DNA of 64,000 bases from Eublepharis macularius (lineage: Eukaryota; Chordata; Lepidosauria; Squamata; Eublepharidae): assembly GCF_028583425.1 (NCBI RefSeq), contig NC_072793.1, positions 58,843,028 through 58,907,027 on the forward strand. Direction: 5' to 3'. Positions 1 to 10,430 of this stretch are shown here, one piece after another (the first letter of the stretch is position 1; each line of letters starts with the position of its first letter). A model generated the notes under the pieces. The model made no database searches and was not told where the DNA came from. It worked only from the letters and a program-made list of their open reading frames with translations. A program made the translations under genes and the position numbers.

Positions 1-104
1 CATCCCTCGAACCTTCAAAGTACCTCCTCTTATTCTTTATAAAGTCAACTACTTCCATTATAATTTGTATGTTGAAAAAACAGTCTAAGCCACGATTGTT
101 GTCC

Positions 105-630
105 ATGCCATCCTTTCTGGCAAGGCAGGAAGGTGTGTGAGGTCAGCCGCCACCGCCGAAATGTTCCTCGGTGGTGGGAACCTCGGTTGAGGACACTAAG
201 CAGCTGTGGGACTTCTACCATCCTCCCCCTCCTCCTGATGACACATCCAGTCCCTCGTGTCCTCCCAATGATGACATGCCCTGTCCCTTTCTGGCAATTC
301 AGAAAGGTGGGTGAGGACAGCTACCGCTGTAAGCATGCTAAGCTGGAACTTCTGGTGCAGTCACCCGGTAGCTGGGGGAGCAGGCCACCCACGGCGTAAT
401 GTGCCCCCCCCCCACAAGAATACCAGCACATTCTAATTTGGCCTGTCAGGAACGGGGGAAACCTCCCCCCCCAACCCTCATGACAACAAGGCCTGTCCCC
501 AGTACCCTCCTCCTGATGACACATCCAGTCCCTCATATCCTCCCAATGACATGGTGACATTACCTGCCCCTTTCTGGCGAGGCAGGAAGGTGAGTGAGGT
601 CAGCTGCCACTGAGTTCAGGCAAAGTAAGC
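105..630. repeat. Irregular tandem repeat, about 278-bp unit
   Basis: A block beginning CCTCCTGATGACACATCC occurs at 231 and again at 509, a spacing of 278 bp. It is followed each time by the same stretch ending in a CTTTCTGGC-type segment and a GGAAGGTGnGTGAGG segment. The last segment also occurs near 127, giving about two and a half units. It lies inside the hAT-type element. Confidence 0.7.
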
Positions 631-659
631 GAGATAATGTTGCTATCACCTGAGAGTGG

Positions 660-1450
660 GGGAATCAGGCCACCCCCAGGCAAATGTCAACTCCCCCCTG
701 GCAACAGTACCGGCCCACTCCCACGGGGCAAGACCCCCCGCCCCCTGAGGGGAAACGGCTCGTCGCCGCTGGGCCCGGCAGACGCCGACATCACACACCT
801 TCTTCCCTCGCTGGCAGGGAATACCAGCACCCTCCCTTTGGCGACCCACCGGGAAAATGTCAACTCCCCACCAGTGACAGTACCAGCCCACTCCCGTGGG
901 GCCAGACCCCAACGCCCCCTGAGAGGAGGCAGCTTGGTGCCACCTCCCCTGGACTGCTGAGCCTGGCGGCCTCCATCCACAGCCACCTCCCTTCCTTGGC
1001 TGGGAATATGCCCTGTTCCCCTTCGGCCTGACGCCCGGGTACATGGGGGGTGCTGCCGGCGAGCAGCAAGACCCCCCTGCCACCTCCCCAGGCCTGCCAG
1101 GCCTGACCCCCGCCGTCCTCACGCACCTCCCTTCCTTGGTGGGGAATATGCCCTGCTCCCCTTTGGCCCGGCAGCCGGGCACATGGGGGGTGCCGCCAGC
1201 GAGTGGCCAGACCCCCCACCCCCGCAGGGGAGGTGACTTGCCGCCACCTTCCCAGGCCTGCCAGGCCTGGCAACCGCTGTCCTCACCCACCTCCCTTCCT
1301 TGGTGGGGAATACACCCCGCTCCCCTTCAGCCTGGTGGCCAGGCACATGGGGGGTGCCGCTGGCGAGTGGCCAGATCCCCTGCTCCCGCAGGGGAGGCAC
1401 CCCGCCGCCGCCTCCCCGGGCCTACTGGGCCCGGCGGCCGCTGTCACCCA
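660..1450. repeat. GC-rich minisatellite, about 165-bp unit, about 5 copies
   Basis: The phrase CAGACCCC or a close variant recurs near 728, 903, 1066, 1208 and 1372. Each is followed by a CCTGCCAGGCCTG-like stretch, then CACCTCCCTTCCTTGG and a GGGAATA-type segment. The same module, in opposite orientation, makes up the array at 24610-25010, which ties this element to copy J. Confidence 0.75.
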
Positions 1451-1631
1451 CCGTTCCTTTAGTGCTGGAAACCACGGGGCGCCCTCCCGCGTCGGCCTTC
1501 CCGATTCCCGATTCCCGATTCTGCATCGGAAACGGAACTTGATCGGTGAGGTTTGGGAACCAGGGTTCGGCGGTGGCGCGGAATCAAGATCAGCTAAATT
1601 GGGATTATTTTTTGGATCGTGCCCATGTCTA

Positions 1632-2334
1632 GTCTGAACTCACGTATCGCAGGTTAAATGGAATGCGTCTGATATAGAAAACCAAAAATAAACTTGGATC
1701 CCAAAGTTATTTCTGGTAATGCAAATACCCATGTCCACTGCATATTACTACCTTTTTGTCACAAACTAAGGGAATCCCAATTCCTTGTGAATTGTGGCTT
1801 CTTATCAGTTGAGCATGCCCTCTATTGACATTAATTTGTATAGCAGAACTAAACTCTGTTGTACCAGTTTTAGCCTTTTCATCATCCAATTTTGATACAA
1901 ATTAATCCTGTTAAAGAGTACAATATCCAGTGATGTTACATTTTGAGTTTTTAATTATACTTCTCAGTAAGTATATTTTCCTCAGGGCCTTGACAGACTA
2001 CGAAGAAGTTAAATGGAACTTGCTAAGAAACATCATTTAAAGAAAATGGTTTGCACTCTGGATACATTCAGTAGTTTACAAATAATAATGGGAGTAAAGG
2101 GCAGCAAAATAGGAATCTGTGTGGTAAAAACAAGCTTAATTATTATCTCCCGTGGTAATGTTTTCACTATAACAAAATAAACTGATAAATTGAAGATTCT
2201 AAATGTAATTTTTTCCTCTAGAAATTTGCTTTCCTTTAAATTTTTACTATATCTTTTGGTCATTGAATTTGTTAACCATTGGATATTGGTTATGAAGTAT
2301 TAATCAAAACATCAACTCACTATCATGTCTGTAA
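1632..2334. other. AT-rich stretch, nothing recognised
   Basis: Unique-looking AT-rich DNA between two hAT-type elements. No open frame with protein-like composition and no repeat I can name. Confidence 0.6.
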
Positions 2335-2996
2335 TAGGGGTGTGCACTTCGGGAATCTGATTCGGGTAAAATACCTGAATCGGGCCCAATCCAGAAAGCT
2401 TCAGAAATCCTGAAGCAAAGCTTTCCGAAGCAATTGTAATGATTCGGGAAGCTTTGATGCCTCCGGGAATTAAGTTTAAAGGGCCCTTTCACAAGCTGCA
2501 GGGCCCTTTAAACTTACCCAACCCTTTCCCCACCACCCCACCCCCACTTCTCCCCACCCCTTCTTACCGCTGGAGGAGGCAGCCTCCCTCCTGCCTGCTG
2601 GCCTCCAGCGGTGGCGGCATCCCTCTCTGCTGGCAAGCCACGCCGGCCACGGCGATGGCGGCAGGGAAGGCCCTGTCTGCTGGCCAGCTGCGACAGCCAT
2701 GGCTGTGCAGCGATGGTGGCAGGGAAGGACTTCCCCGCCAGCCAGTTGGCCAGCGTGGCATTGGGCTGTTCCAGCCTTCAACTTGACAAGGTAAGTCGGG
2801 TGGGGGGGTGGGGTTTAAGGTGGGGTGGGGTTTAAGGGTGGTGATGGGCCTCCCCTCCCCCGCCTCCCCCCCATAACTTCAGTATGCTCTGAATCTTTCC
2901 AGAGCATACCAAAGCAACTTGGAAACCTGAATCTGAAGTGGCATGCCGCTTTGGATTTGGGGGCTTTTTCCAAACCTTTTTCTCGCTTCGGGGATA
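2335..2996. mobile_element. hAT-type non-autonomous element (copy H), right end decayed
   Basis: The left end TAGGGGTGTGCA at 2335 is the same as that of the large element at 49240. Just inside are repeated GAATC/GATTCGGG words, with inverted versions around 2925-2996 (CCTGAATCTGAAG, CGCTTCGGGG). The interior contains an inverted pair of AAAGGGCCCTTT-type segments at 2478-2510 and a GC-rich stretch. A clean right terminus and target duplication are not visible. Confidence 0.55.
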
Positions 2997-3834
2997 GTTT
3001 ATGATAATAAAGTTCTGTTACATTCTTTTGCTGTTTTCCCCAAAAGAAAGATCCCACATTGATACAATGTTCTACCAAAGCAGAGGATTCTAGACCTTAA
3101 TAGCCAAGCTATCATAATTTCAATAAAATATTTTCATACCCTAGTATTTGTAATGAGTTAGCTGATAGCAATGTTATGTTCAGGAAATGACATGCCATGC
3201 CAATGAGAGAATTAGGAATTTAGCACACACACAGATAAACAAACAAACCAATAAATAAATCTGTATGCTTTGTTGCATACTTTCCACACACATTTGGGGT
3301 ATGAGCTGGAGACTTCATCTCTGAAAGAGGTGACTGAATGTGCTCATAGTCCAAATAATCCCAGATAGCCTAAGCAACTTCTAAGACTTATTATATGAAC
3401 CAACATATTAGCCAAAAGTTTTGTTTTCTCTTATTATAAATACCAGGCTCATAGTGTACCTCCTTCTGCAGGAACATGGCCGAGGGGCAAGAACAACTTC
3501 ATTTTTAGCATTGGCCAAGTCAGGTGCCTATCACCCAGCCATCCTTGTGATCCATGTCAGAGGTAGGATTTGTTCAGTGGATTCTTAAACATTATACCAC
3601 TTGCATTATGGAGAATATGGATTATTACTTTACATTACTGAGATGAAAACAATTTTTCCTCTCCATCCCTATTTGACTTTTGGGTACTATAGCTGTGTTT
3701 TGTTTTTTAACATTCATTGTGGTGCTTTCCATTTCTTTGATAATTGCGCAGTTTATATTTGGGAGTATCTGTTTTATAATGCTTATTAATTGACTGGTTT
3801 TTAATATAGTCTGAGCAGAAACTAGATTTGTAGC
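2997..3834. other. No gene or repeat recognised
   Basis: AT-rich DNA with a short AAAC/AATA run at 3236-3260. Nothing here looks coding. Confidence 0.55.
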
Positions 3835-4025
3835 AGATAGTGGCTAGAGTGCTGAAACTAGGTCTGAAAGCCATACTCAAATCCCACTCATTATAAAATT
3901 CATTGATCCAGTCATTATCGCTCACTAACTCACTTCACAAAGTTCTTTTGAGGATAAAATTAAGGAGTAGGTTGCCCTGAACTCCTTGGAGGAAGCACAA
4001 GTTAGAAATGTAATAAATAAATAAA
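3835..4025 (+). mobile_element. Sauria-type SINE (tRNA-headed), old copy
   Basis: The head GATAGTGGCTAGAGTGCTG resembles the tRNA-derived start of squamate Sauria SINEs. A degenerate body follows with the GAGGATAAAAT segment, and the copy ends in a GTAATAAATAAATAAA tail. These SINEs are known to be moved by Bov-B LINEs. The copy is diverged. Confidence 0.65.
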
Positions 4026-4347
4026 ACTGCACAACAGTCAACAGAATGGTTATTGGTATTTGGTGACTGGAAAATGTGTAGTAGTATATCTTCATAATGA
4101 AGCTGGCCCATAATCCTCAGGATAAGTGCTCTCTCTACTAGAGTTTTTCCTAACAGATTTTTTGGGAATCATCGACTGCTTTCCAAATTCACTGTTCCCT
4201 ATGGCCCTAGAATGAAGTAATTTAGGAATGCCATTTTAAATGTTCCTTCATGTAAAAACTATCAGATTTTTTTTAAAAAATCTGAAAGAAAGGTTCAAGT
4301 CTAACTCTGCTCATGCAAGGCTAGTTTTCCACTCGTAGGAAATTTTT

Positions 4348-4690
4348 AATATATGGAAGGTCTTAAAATATAATCCCTCACCTTCGGTCTGAAGTGGTGC
4401 TGCACATTCTGCCACATTAACATTTATTACTACTGAGGGAGGTGGCAAACCATAGAGTTTTGGGGACTCCTAGAGAGGCCAGAATTGATACTGCAGTGAT
4501 GCAGGTCATTCTGGAATGTTTAATATATGGAAGCTCTTAAAATATAATCCCTTACCTTCGGTCTGAAGTGGTACTGCACATTCTGCCACATTAACATTCA
4601 TTATTACTGAGGGAGTTAGCAAACCGTAGAGTTTTGGGGACTCCTAGAGAGACCAGAATTGATATCGCAGTGATGCAGGTCATTCTAGAC
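4348..4690. repeat. Tandem duplication of a 173-bp unit
   Basis: The unit starting TAATATATGGAAG at 4348 is repeated starting at 4521. The copies differ by roughly one base in twenty (ATTTATTACTAC against ATTCATTATTAC, for example) and both end with GCAGTGATGCAGGTCATTCT. Neither copy belongs to a family I can name. Confidence 0.9.
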
Positions 4691-4799
4691 CTGTATTCCC
4701 CATCCCATCATTCGCCAGGGCAAGAGTGGGCAAGTGGCAACCCTATTAGCACATCAGTCTGCTGTAGGTAAAAGTCCTCAGATTTAGCAAACATTGTCC

Positions 4800-5390
4800 A
4801 TATTTTATTTTAATCTTTAAACTAATTCAAACACATACATTAAAATGTCATCTTAAAAGCAATTAAACCCAACTCAGAAATGCATTACTAAAACAATTTA
4901 ATACCAGAGCTTCAAATAAAGATAAAAGCATTGGGCAGAGAGGGAATGCCAAGCAAAACGAAAAAAGTCTTCACTTGTTCGCGGAAGAACTCAAAAGAAG
5001 GGGACAGGTGATATCCCTAGGGAGAGAGTTCCAGAGTTTTGGGGCTACCACTGAGAAGGTGCTATGTTAGGTTGCCACCACCTAGACTCAGAAGGTGGAG
5101 ACATTTGAAGCAGGGCCTCAGTGGTTGAGTGGGTTCATATAGGAGAAGGTGGTCCTTCAGGAACCTGAAGGTGGTCCTTCAGGTATGTTGGTCCCAAAAC
5201 ATGACTTTAAATGTTGGCTTCAAATGTCAGCACCAGCACCTTAAATTGTACCAGGAAACAAATTGGAAGCCAGCACACATGAACCAGCACTAGAGTGATA
5301 TGTTCCCTGTGACCAGTCCAGTAAATGTCCTGGAGGTCCACACCTTTGATTTACTGGCAGGCTGCTTTATTGTAGTCTTCAGGCAATAAG
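4800..5390 (-). mobile_element. L2/CR1-like LINE, ORF2 C-terminal remnant
   Basis: Read on the minus strand, about 5020-5065 encodes TFSVVAPKLWNSL, and about 4975 encodes a VKTFF-type segment. These correspond to the conserved C-terminal end of L2/CR1-like reverse transcriptase ORFs (AFSVxAPxLWNSLP, then FKxxLKTHLF). The rest is diverged and not open. A short direct repeat (GGTGGTCCTTCAGG) lies at 5149-5180. Assignment to L2 rather than CR1 is not certain. Confidence 0.55.
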
Positions 5391-5629
5391 CTCCAAAATA
5401 CTAACTTTACATTTTCTGGAGAATTGTTTTAGTCTCTTTTGTGGTTTTTGTTACTGTATTAATTAGTTTGGTCATTTTTATTGTTCAACAAAATAGAAAT
5501 ATCATGTGTTCTAGAACTGAGCCAAATATTTAGGTTTGCCAGGATATATTGTATAGCGCTGGTTTGCTTCTTTCTGGTGCTTCACTGGTTATTTCTTAAA
5601 AACAATCAAACAATAGACATAGTCATAGC

Positions 5630-6040
5630 TAGAGATGGGAACAAACCGAAATACGAACCAAAATTAAGCACTAACCAGGCCGGTTCGTGGTTTGCGAACC
5701 ATGGTTCGTCAGATCCCATTTCTGACGAACCACCACAAACTTTAGGCTGGTTCATTTGGTTCATTTTTTGATTTCTGACAGCAGACAGCCTGGTGCCAAT
5801 CAATCAGTTTCCTAGGCAACAGGGTGTGGACTTCTTGCAGACCTTCTGCTGACCCAGCAGTGACCTTCTGCTGCCCCGGAAGTGATGGTTTTCTGACCCG
5901 GATGTGACATTTTCACGAACCAAACAAACTGGTTTGTGAACAAGGGGCAGGTTCATGAAAGTTTGTGGTTCATAGGTCATGAAATTTGACGAACCACAAA
6001 CTGCATGGTTCGGTTTTTTTCTGGTCCGTGCCCATCTCTA
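5630..6040 (+). mobile_element. hAT-type MITE, 411 bp (copy A), intact with target duplication
   Basis: The ends are TAGAGATGGGAA (left) and TAGAGATGGGCA (right, minus strand). An exact 8-bp duplication GTCATAGC flanks it at 5622-5629 and 6041-6048. The 8-bp duplication and the YARNG-type terminus are hallmarks of the hAT superfamily. Both subterminal regions are dense in GAACC/GGTTCG words. The interior core at 5783-5820 (AGACAGCCTGGTGCCAATC, then CCTAGGCAAC) is shared with copies B, C, D and F and sets the + orientation. No transposase is encoded. Confidence 0.92.
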
Positions 6041-6048
6041 GTCATAGC

Positions 6049-7139
6049 TACTAATACTATCCTTCTCATGTTCAGATATCACACTAAGGCCTGAATCATA
6101 TGTAGTTATTGTGGTATGGCTTCTACTGAAAAATTGCTTCTGTGTTGTTGGAGCTACACGTTTGGCCTATATATGTAAGCAACAGTCATGTGTATTGTCC
6201 AAAATATAGTGTTCCCATAATAGAAATGCTAGTTCCACTGGTATGATAGTTGATAGTTATCAATGAGGTGCAAGAGAATCCCAAAAGTGTTTTTAATGGT
6301 CCCTTTAATATTCAGTAATATGAATCGTAATGTGAACCCTCAAAGCTGAAGGTTTCTTTTTTGAAATCCTAAATAATGTAAATGAATAGTAATATAACTG
6401 GTCCTCTAAATTATTTCCATTACCCTTTTGAACATAGTTTATATAGGATGAAAATTGTCTCTCTTGACAACATTTTAGTTATTTTGAATGTGAAGAGAAT
6501 AAATTTGCTGATAAAATTAGCCTCCTTGATAATAAACTGTTACCACACTACATCTGCCTCTGGCACCATCATGTAGTCATTCTACAATGTTAGTGTAAAG
6601 TGTCTTAAAACAGTATGTTGGTCTATTATATGTTATCCTACACCATAAATAGATATATTAAATCCTTAATAAAGGTAAATAGAAATGGTGGTGCTAATAA
6701 AGGACTGTTATAATTAAGAAATTATATATTCCTTCCTCTCATTTATCCTAAAAAGGATTGTTTCAGAAAAACTAAACAATAGCTTTGCAGTAAATGTATT
6801 AAAACAATATCATTCATGAACATGGCATGATGTCTTTTAATTATTAGGTACAAATACAGCATTGAGATAAGAATTGGGATACAATGAATGGGATGTGCAT
6901 TTTGATATGGAAGTAGATGTTGTCCATTTGTACTGCATTATTTTCAATTCACATTCTGCCTTGACTATTCATCCATAACCGTGCATGACTAGAGCTCCAT
7001 TAACATGCAAGTCTTGTTGTGCTCTGCTGGAAAGCAGTGAAATTTCCAGTGCAGCTCTGTGAGACCGATACCCTTAAGAACAAGGACAATAAGAACAGGT
7101 TCCTCACATTCAGAGTGAAGGCTACCTGGCTGATTACAT
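6049..7139. other. AT-rich stretch, nothing recognised
   Basis: About 1.1 kb of AT-rich DNA. Short open frames only, none with recognisable domains. Confidence 0.6.
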
Positions 7140-7310
7140 GACATCATTATATATTTTATTTGTTTTATTTATACTCTGCCTTTTTTCCCAGTGGGGACCC
7201 AAAGAGGCTTATGTTGTTCTGCTTTCCGTTTTATCCTCACAACAGCTGTGTGAGGTAGCTTTGGCTAAGATACTGGCTAATGACACCCAGCAAGCTTCCA
7301 TGGCAAACCC
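7140..7310 (-). mobile_element. Sauria-type SINE, 3' half
   Basis: On the minus strand this reads the typical tail half: CTCACACAGCTGTTGTGAGG, then a GGGTCCCCACTGGG segment and a TATAAATAAAACAAATAAAA tail. The tRNA-like head is missing or diverged. Confidence 0.7.
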
Positions 7311-8767
7311 ACATGCAGTAATGAGGAAAAAAAATTCCTAAAAATGACACCAAAGTAGCAATATATCAGGACAGTGAATGGATGAAGAAGAAAAAATGAA
7401 GAAAAACATAAAAGATCCTTAAGGAGGACAAGCAGTTTTTACAGAACCTTGGAAAGCCCCATTTTGATGTTCTAAAGGGAGATTGATAAGCATCTAATAC
7501 ATATCAAAGTGCCACACTCCTCACATATCTTAACGGTCTCTTCACTGTTCATAATTTGAGATGGTGGGACCTGGTCAGTAAGGATTATTTAATCTCCATT
7601 TACACACACTTTCACACTTCAATGAATGGCATCTCTTTTTTATTGTTGTTATAAAGTAATGGCAGCACACGCTTCGCCACTTTTCCATTTCTACCTTAGA
7701 GAAAAATTTCCTAAGTTAGCACACTGCAAGTTGACTGTACTCTTAATGATCAGTTCGTAGATCAGATCTAAATTACTCATGGACAACTGTTTTATAAATT
7801 ATGTCCAGCATTAATATAAACTGCAATTAATTAATCAGCAATGTATTTGTGAAAGAGTTTTTTCCTAAACGCAGCCAGGTTTCTTTTAAAATGTATTCTT
7901 CTTGAAGTACCCATGGTGAAAGACCAATAAAACAGATTTAATAACACATTATAAAATTGTTTAAAACTCTTAGCTAGATATTCATTGTCATTTTGCCACT
8001 TTTAATACTCCATCTGAGTTAAGTTATAAGGAAGGGTGGAAATTTGATGATTCTTGACTGATAGAACAATTTTCCTTAGTAATTACTGATGATTGGAAAA
8101 TTGTCTTTTCAAAGAAGCGAAACCTCAAGTTTTATTAGTAATATAAGATCTCTTATTTCTAATTAAGAGAAAACAGACATGTTGCACATTTTTCTCTGTA
8201 TGTTTTTGTCACTTATTATTCCACTTTCTGGCAGTATTCTCAAAAGAACTAATTTGTTTGCCCAGCTTGCAAAATCCTGGTACATTTTTTTGTTCCAAAT
8301 TTTGCTTGTCTCTCTTTTCATATTAGCTCTTTCATTACTGCAACAAAGTATGGACAAAATCAACATGAATAGTACACTACAATTCCTTTAAGCAACTAGA
8401 AGGAAGTGTGAGGAATTTATGAAATGCAGAACGATTACTATGTGCAAAAGCAAAACAGTGTTTTGTTGGCACACCATTCCAAAAACAGGGAGAAAGGCAG
8501 GATAGATAGTTCTGTGGTCCCAGTTTAAGCAGACAAAAGGACACTCAAGAATTGTCAGGGACCCATATTATAGCCATACTGGTAAATGGAACATAAGCTA
8601 TTCCACATAATAATTATTGCTTATGCTCAGTTTTCAGAACTAAATGTCCATGTTTGTCCTTCTCCCCCCGCCATCCTGCTTAAAAAGGAAAAAAAGAAAC
8701 CAAAAATTGAACAGTCCAATTGAAAATTGAGAGGAATGGGAAAACGTATTCCAACTGCCTGTTCAAA
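7311..8767. other. No gene or repeat recognised
   Basis: AT-rich DNA. The pair of overlapping open frames on opposite strands near 8163-8391 is short and has no known domain. Confidence 0.55.
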
Positions 8768-8789
8768 TTTTACTTCAGTGGTGAATCCC

Positions 8790-8862
8790 CCAATCTCACC
8801 CCACTATTTTCACCCTTCAGCAATAGGGGGGATAATAATATTGACCTACCTTACAGTGTTGT
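8790..8862 (+). mobile_element. Possible Sauria-type SINE fragment
   Basis: The segment GGATAATAATATTGACCTAC followed by CTTACAGTGTTGT matches the middle of Sauria-type SINEs, but head and tail are not clear. Confidence 0.35.
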
Positions 8863-8865
8863 CGC

Positions 8866-9075
8866 AATGTGTTGCTCAGTGGCAAAGTACATGCTCTGCA
8901 CACAGAAGGTCTCTGGTTTAATCCCTAGTGTCTTCCCTTAAAGGCTGTCAGGAAGGAAAGCTGAGCAAGATCACTATGTAAGACTAGCAGAGCCACTGCC
9001 TGTCACAAGAGACAATGCTGAGCTAGACAGGCCACTGGCCTGATGGTTCAGGGCAACTTCATATATGATATTACT
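8866..9075 (+). mobile_element. tRNA-headed SINE of a second type
   Basis: It begins TGTTGCTCAGTGGCAAAGTA, continues with a B-box-like GGTTTAATCCC, and ends with GGCCACTGGCCTGATGGTTC and a GCAACTTCATAT-type tail. This layout is common in squamate SINEs. I do not assign a family name. Confidence 0.6.
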
Positions 9076-9754
9076 TTTTCTGGAAGTGATTTTAATTAAT
9101 ACAAGATGACAATTAAGAAAAATAGAACATGTAGTTTTTCATGTCAAAAATGAGATATGCTGATCAAAACAATCTTCTATTCTTTCATTGGCCTTATTAT
9201 TTTTAAGTTCAGTTTTGCAGGGCTTGTTGATTGAAAGGCATTCTCACATGTCATAGTTTGTGCTTTGAGATGGTAACACTCTGCTTACTGAGAGACAAAA
9301 GCAACAGATGCCAGTTCTCTGAGTCAGTCCTTTTTATCTGCTGGGTTGTGCTTCTTCCTGTTCATTTGCTGAGACCTCCTCTTTGGTACAAAGACTGACA
9401 ATATGAAAAATAATTCTTTTCTAAGCTTCAGGGGCAATGTTTAGGGGTGGGGTTTTTTGGCAGTTTATTGATTTAATAATTGTATGTATAGTTTCTGGGT
9501 AGTATATTTTCCTACTGTTTTCGGTCATGAATGTTTCATTTAAACATGCCTGCATGATGACTGTCTTATGCCAAAAATTACCTTAAAAGCTGTGCCTTAG
9601 TTGCTTTAAGGACACATTAGTCCTATTTTCTCCCCATCTCAGACAGCTATCATTACTTATCATCATATTTTAGCCCGGTCACCTTTGCTGCCATCAGGAG
9701 AAAGGGCGCACAATATTTTGATGTCGTGCATTTCTACAGTTAACATGTTGCAGG
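9076..9754. other. No gene recognised
   Basis: Unique-looking sequence with a GGGGTGGGGTTTTTTGG run near 9446. Nothing coding. Confidence 0.5.
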
Positions 9755-10430
9755 AGAGTGCTAAGTGGGGGACGAGAGTGGGGAGGGGGCACGGCGACAA
9801 AAGACACATGGACACTGTGCTGGAGGTAAAGAAGGCCACAGCTTTATTGAGATTATGGCCCAGAGAGCAAAGGCGTGCATAGGGCACAGATCCGAGCATC
9901 GGCTGACCCACCTGCCAAGCCAATGACCCACATGCCCCCTCAGACCCCTGCTGAGGGGGGGAACCATGTGATGACAGTTAGTGGGTTGCCATGCGGGTAT
10001 ACACCTCTATTTGAAACATTCCCTGCCACTTGGGAATGAGACGGACTGACAGCCCCCAACTGGGAATGGACCAGCCATTCCTCACTCCCCAGACCCCTTA
10101 TGGGGATCCCCATTGTAGGGAAACTGAGCCTGAGGGCCCTGTTTCCTCCCAAACAGGTTGGTGCCCAATGCCAATCCACAGCTTACTAACTCTAAAGTTG
10201 TGACAAAAGGGAGGATTGGGTGGGATGCCACCACGGGCCAAGTGCTGAGGGGGCAGGGGGCAGCCTCCCAGACCCAGGACCTACACCAGATGTGCCTAGG
10301 CATGCTTCCCTGGCCCCTGGTCATTCCCCACCCCCACCAAAACATGGCAGCCACCATGCTGTCTCCCCACCCGTCTTCCCTGTATCGCCCGCAATCTGGC
10401 CCCCAGGTAAGTCTGGGAACCATTGCTTAT
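9755..10430 (-). mobile_element. Possible Ngaro-like 3' region
   Basis: On the minus strand the segment around 9835-9855 reads CTCAATAAAGCTGTGGCC, followed by a segment ending GTGTCTTTTGTCGCC. The two firmer Ngaro copies have a similar pattern at their 3' end (AATAAAGCGGCC or AATAAAGCAGCC, then a GTGTCTG segment). The upstream GC-rich sequence resembles their 3' untranslated region only loosely. An unrelated LTR is an alternative. Confidence 0.35.

Larger units (their letters stand above)
1..1631. mobile_element. hAT-type long non-autonomous element, right part (copy I)
   Basis: The right terminus at 1620-1631 reads, on the minus strand, TAGACATGGGCA, the same end as the other hAT-type copies in this window. 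The 130 bp inside it repeat short words such as GATTCCCGATTC and are the reverse complement in style and partly in sequence of the left end of the element at 35108, so the two are related. No left end is visible, so the element probably starts before the window, or its left end has decayed. The interior is filled by GC-rich arrays listed separately. The 8 bases after the end (GTCTGAAC) would be the target duplication; no partner is visible. Non-coding: the open frames seen here are by-products of the arrays. Confidence 0.65.

Noticed and set aside
105..630. CRISPR-like or other spaced repeat array
   Set aside because: Units of about 278 bp with no short direct repeats separated by unique spacers; eukaryotic transposon minisatellite.
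646..1290. 214-codon minus-strand frame
   Set aside because: Runs through the 165-bp array; repetitive Gly/Pro/Arg content.
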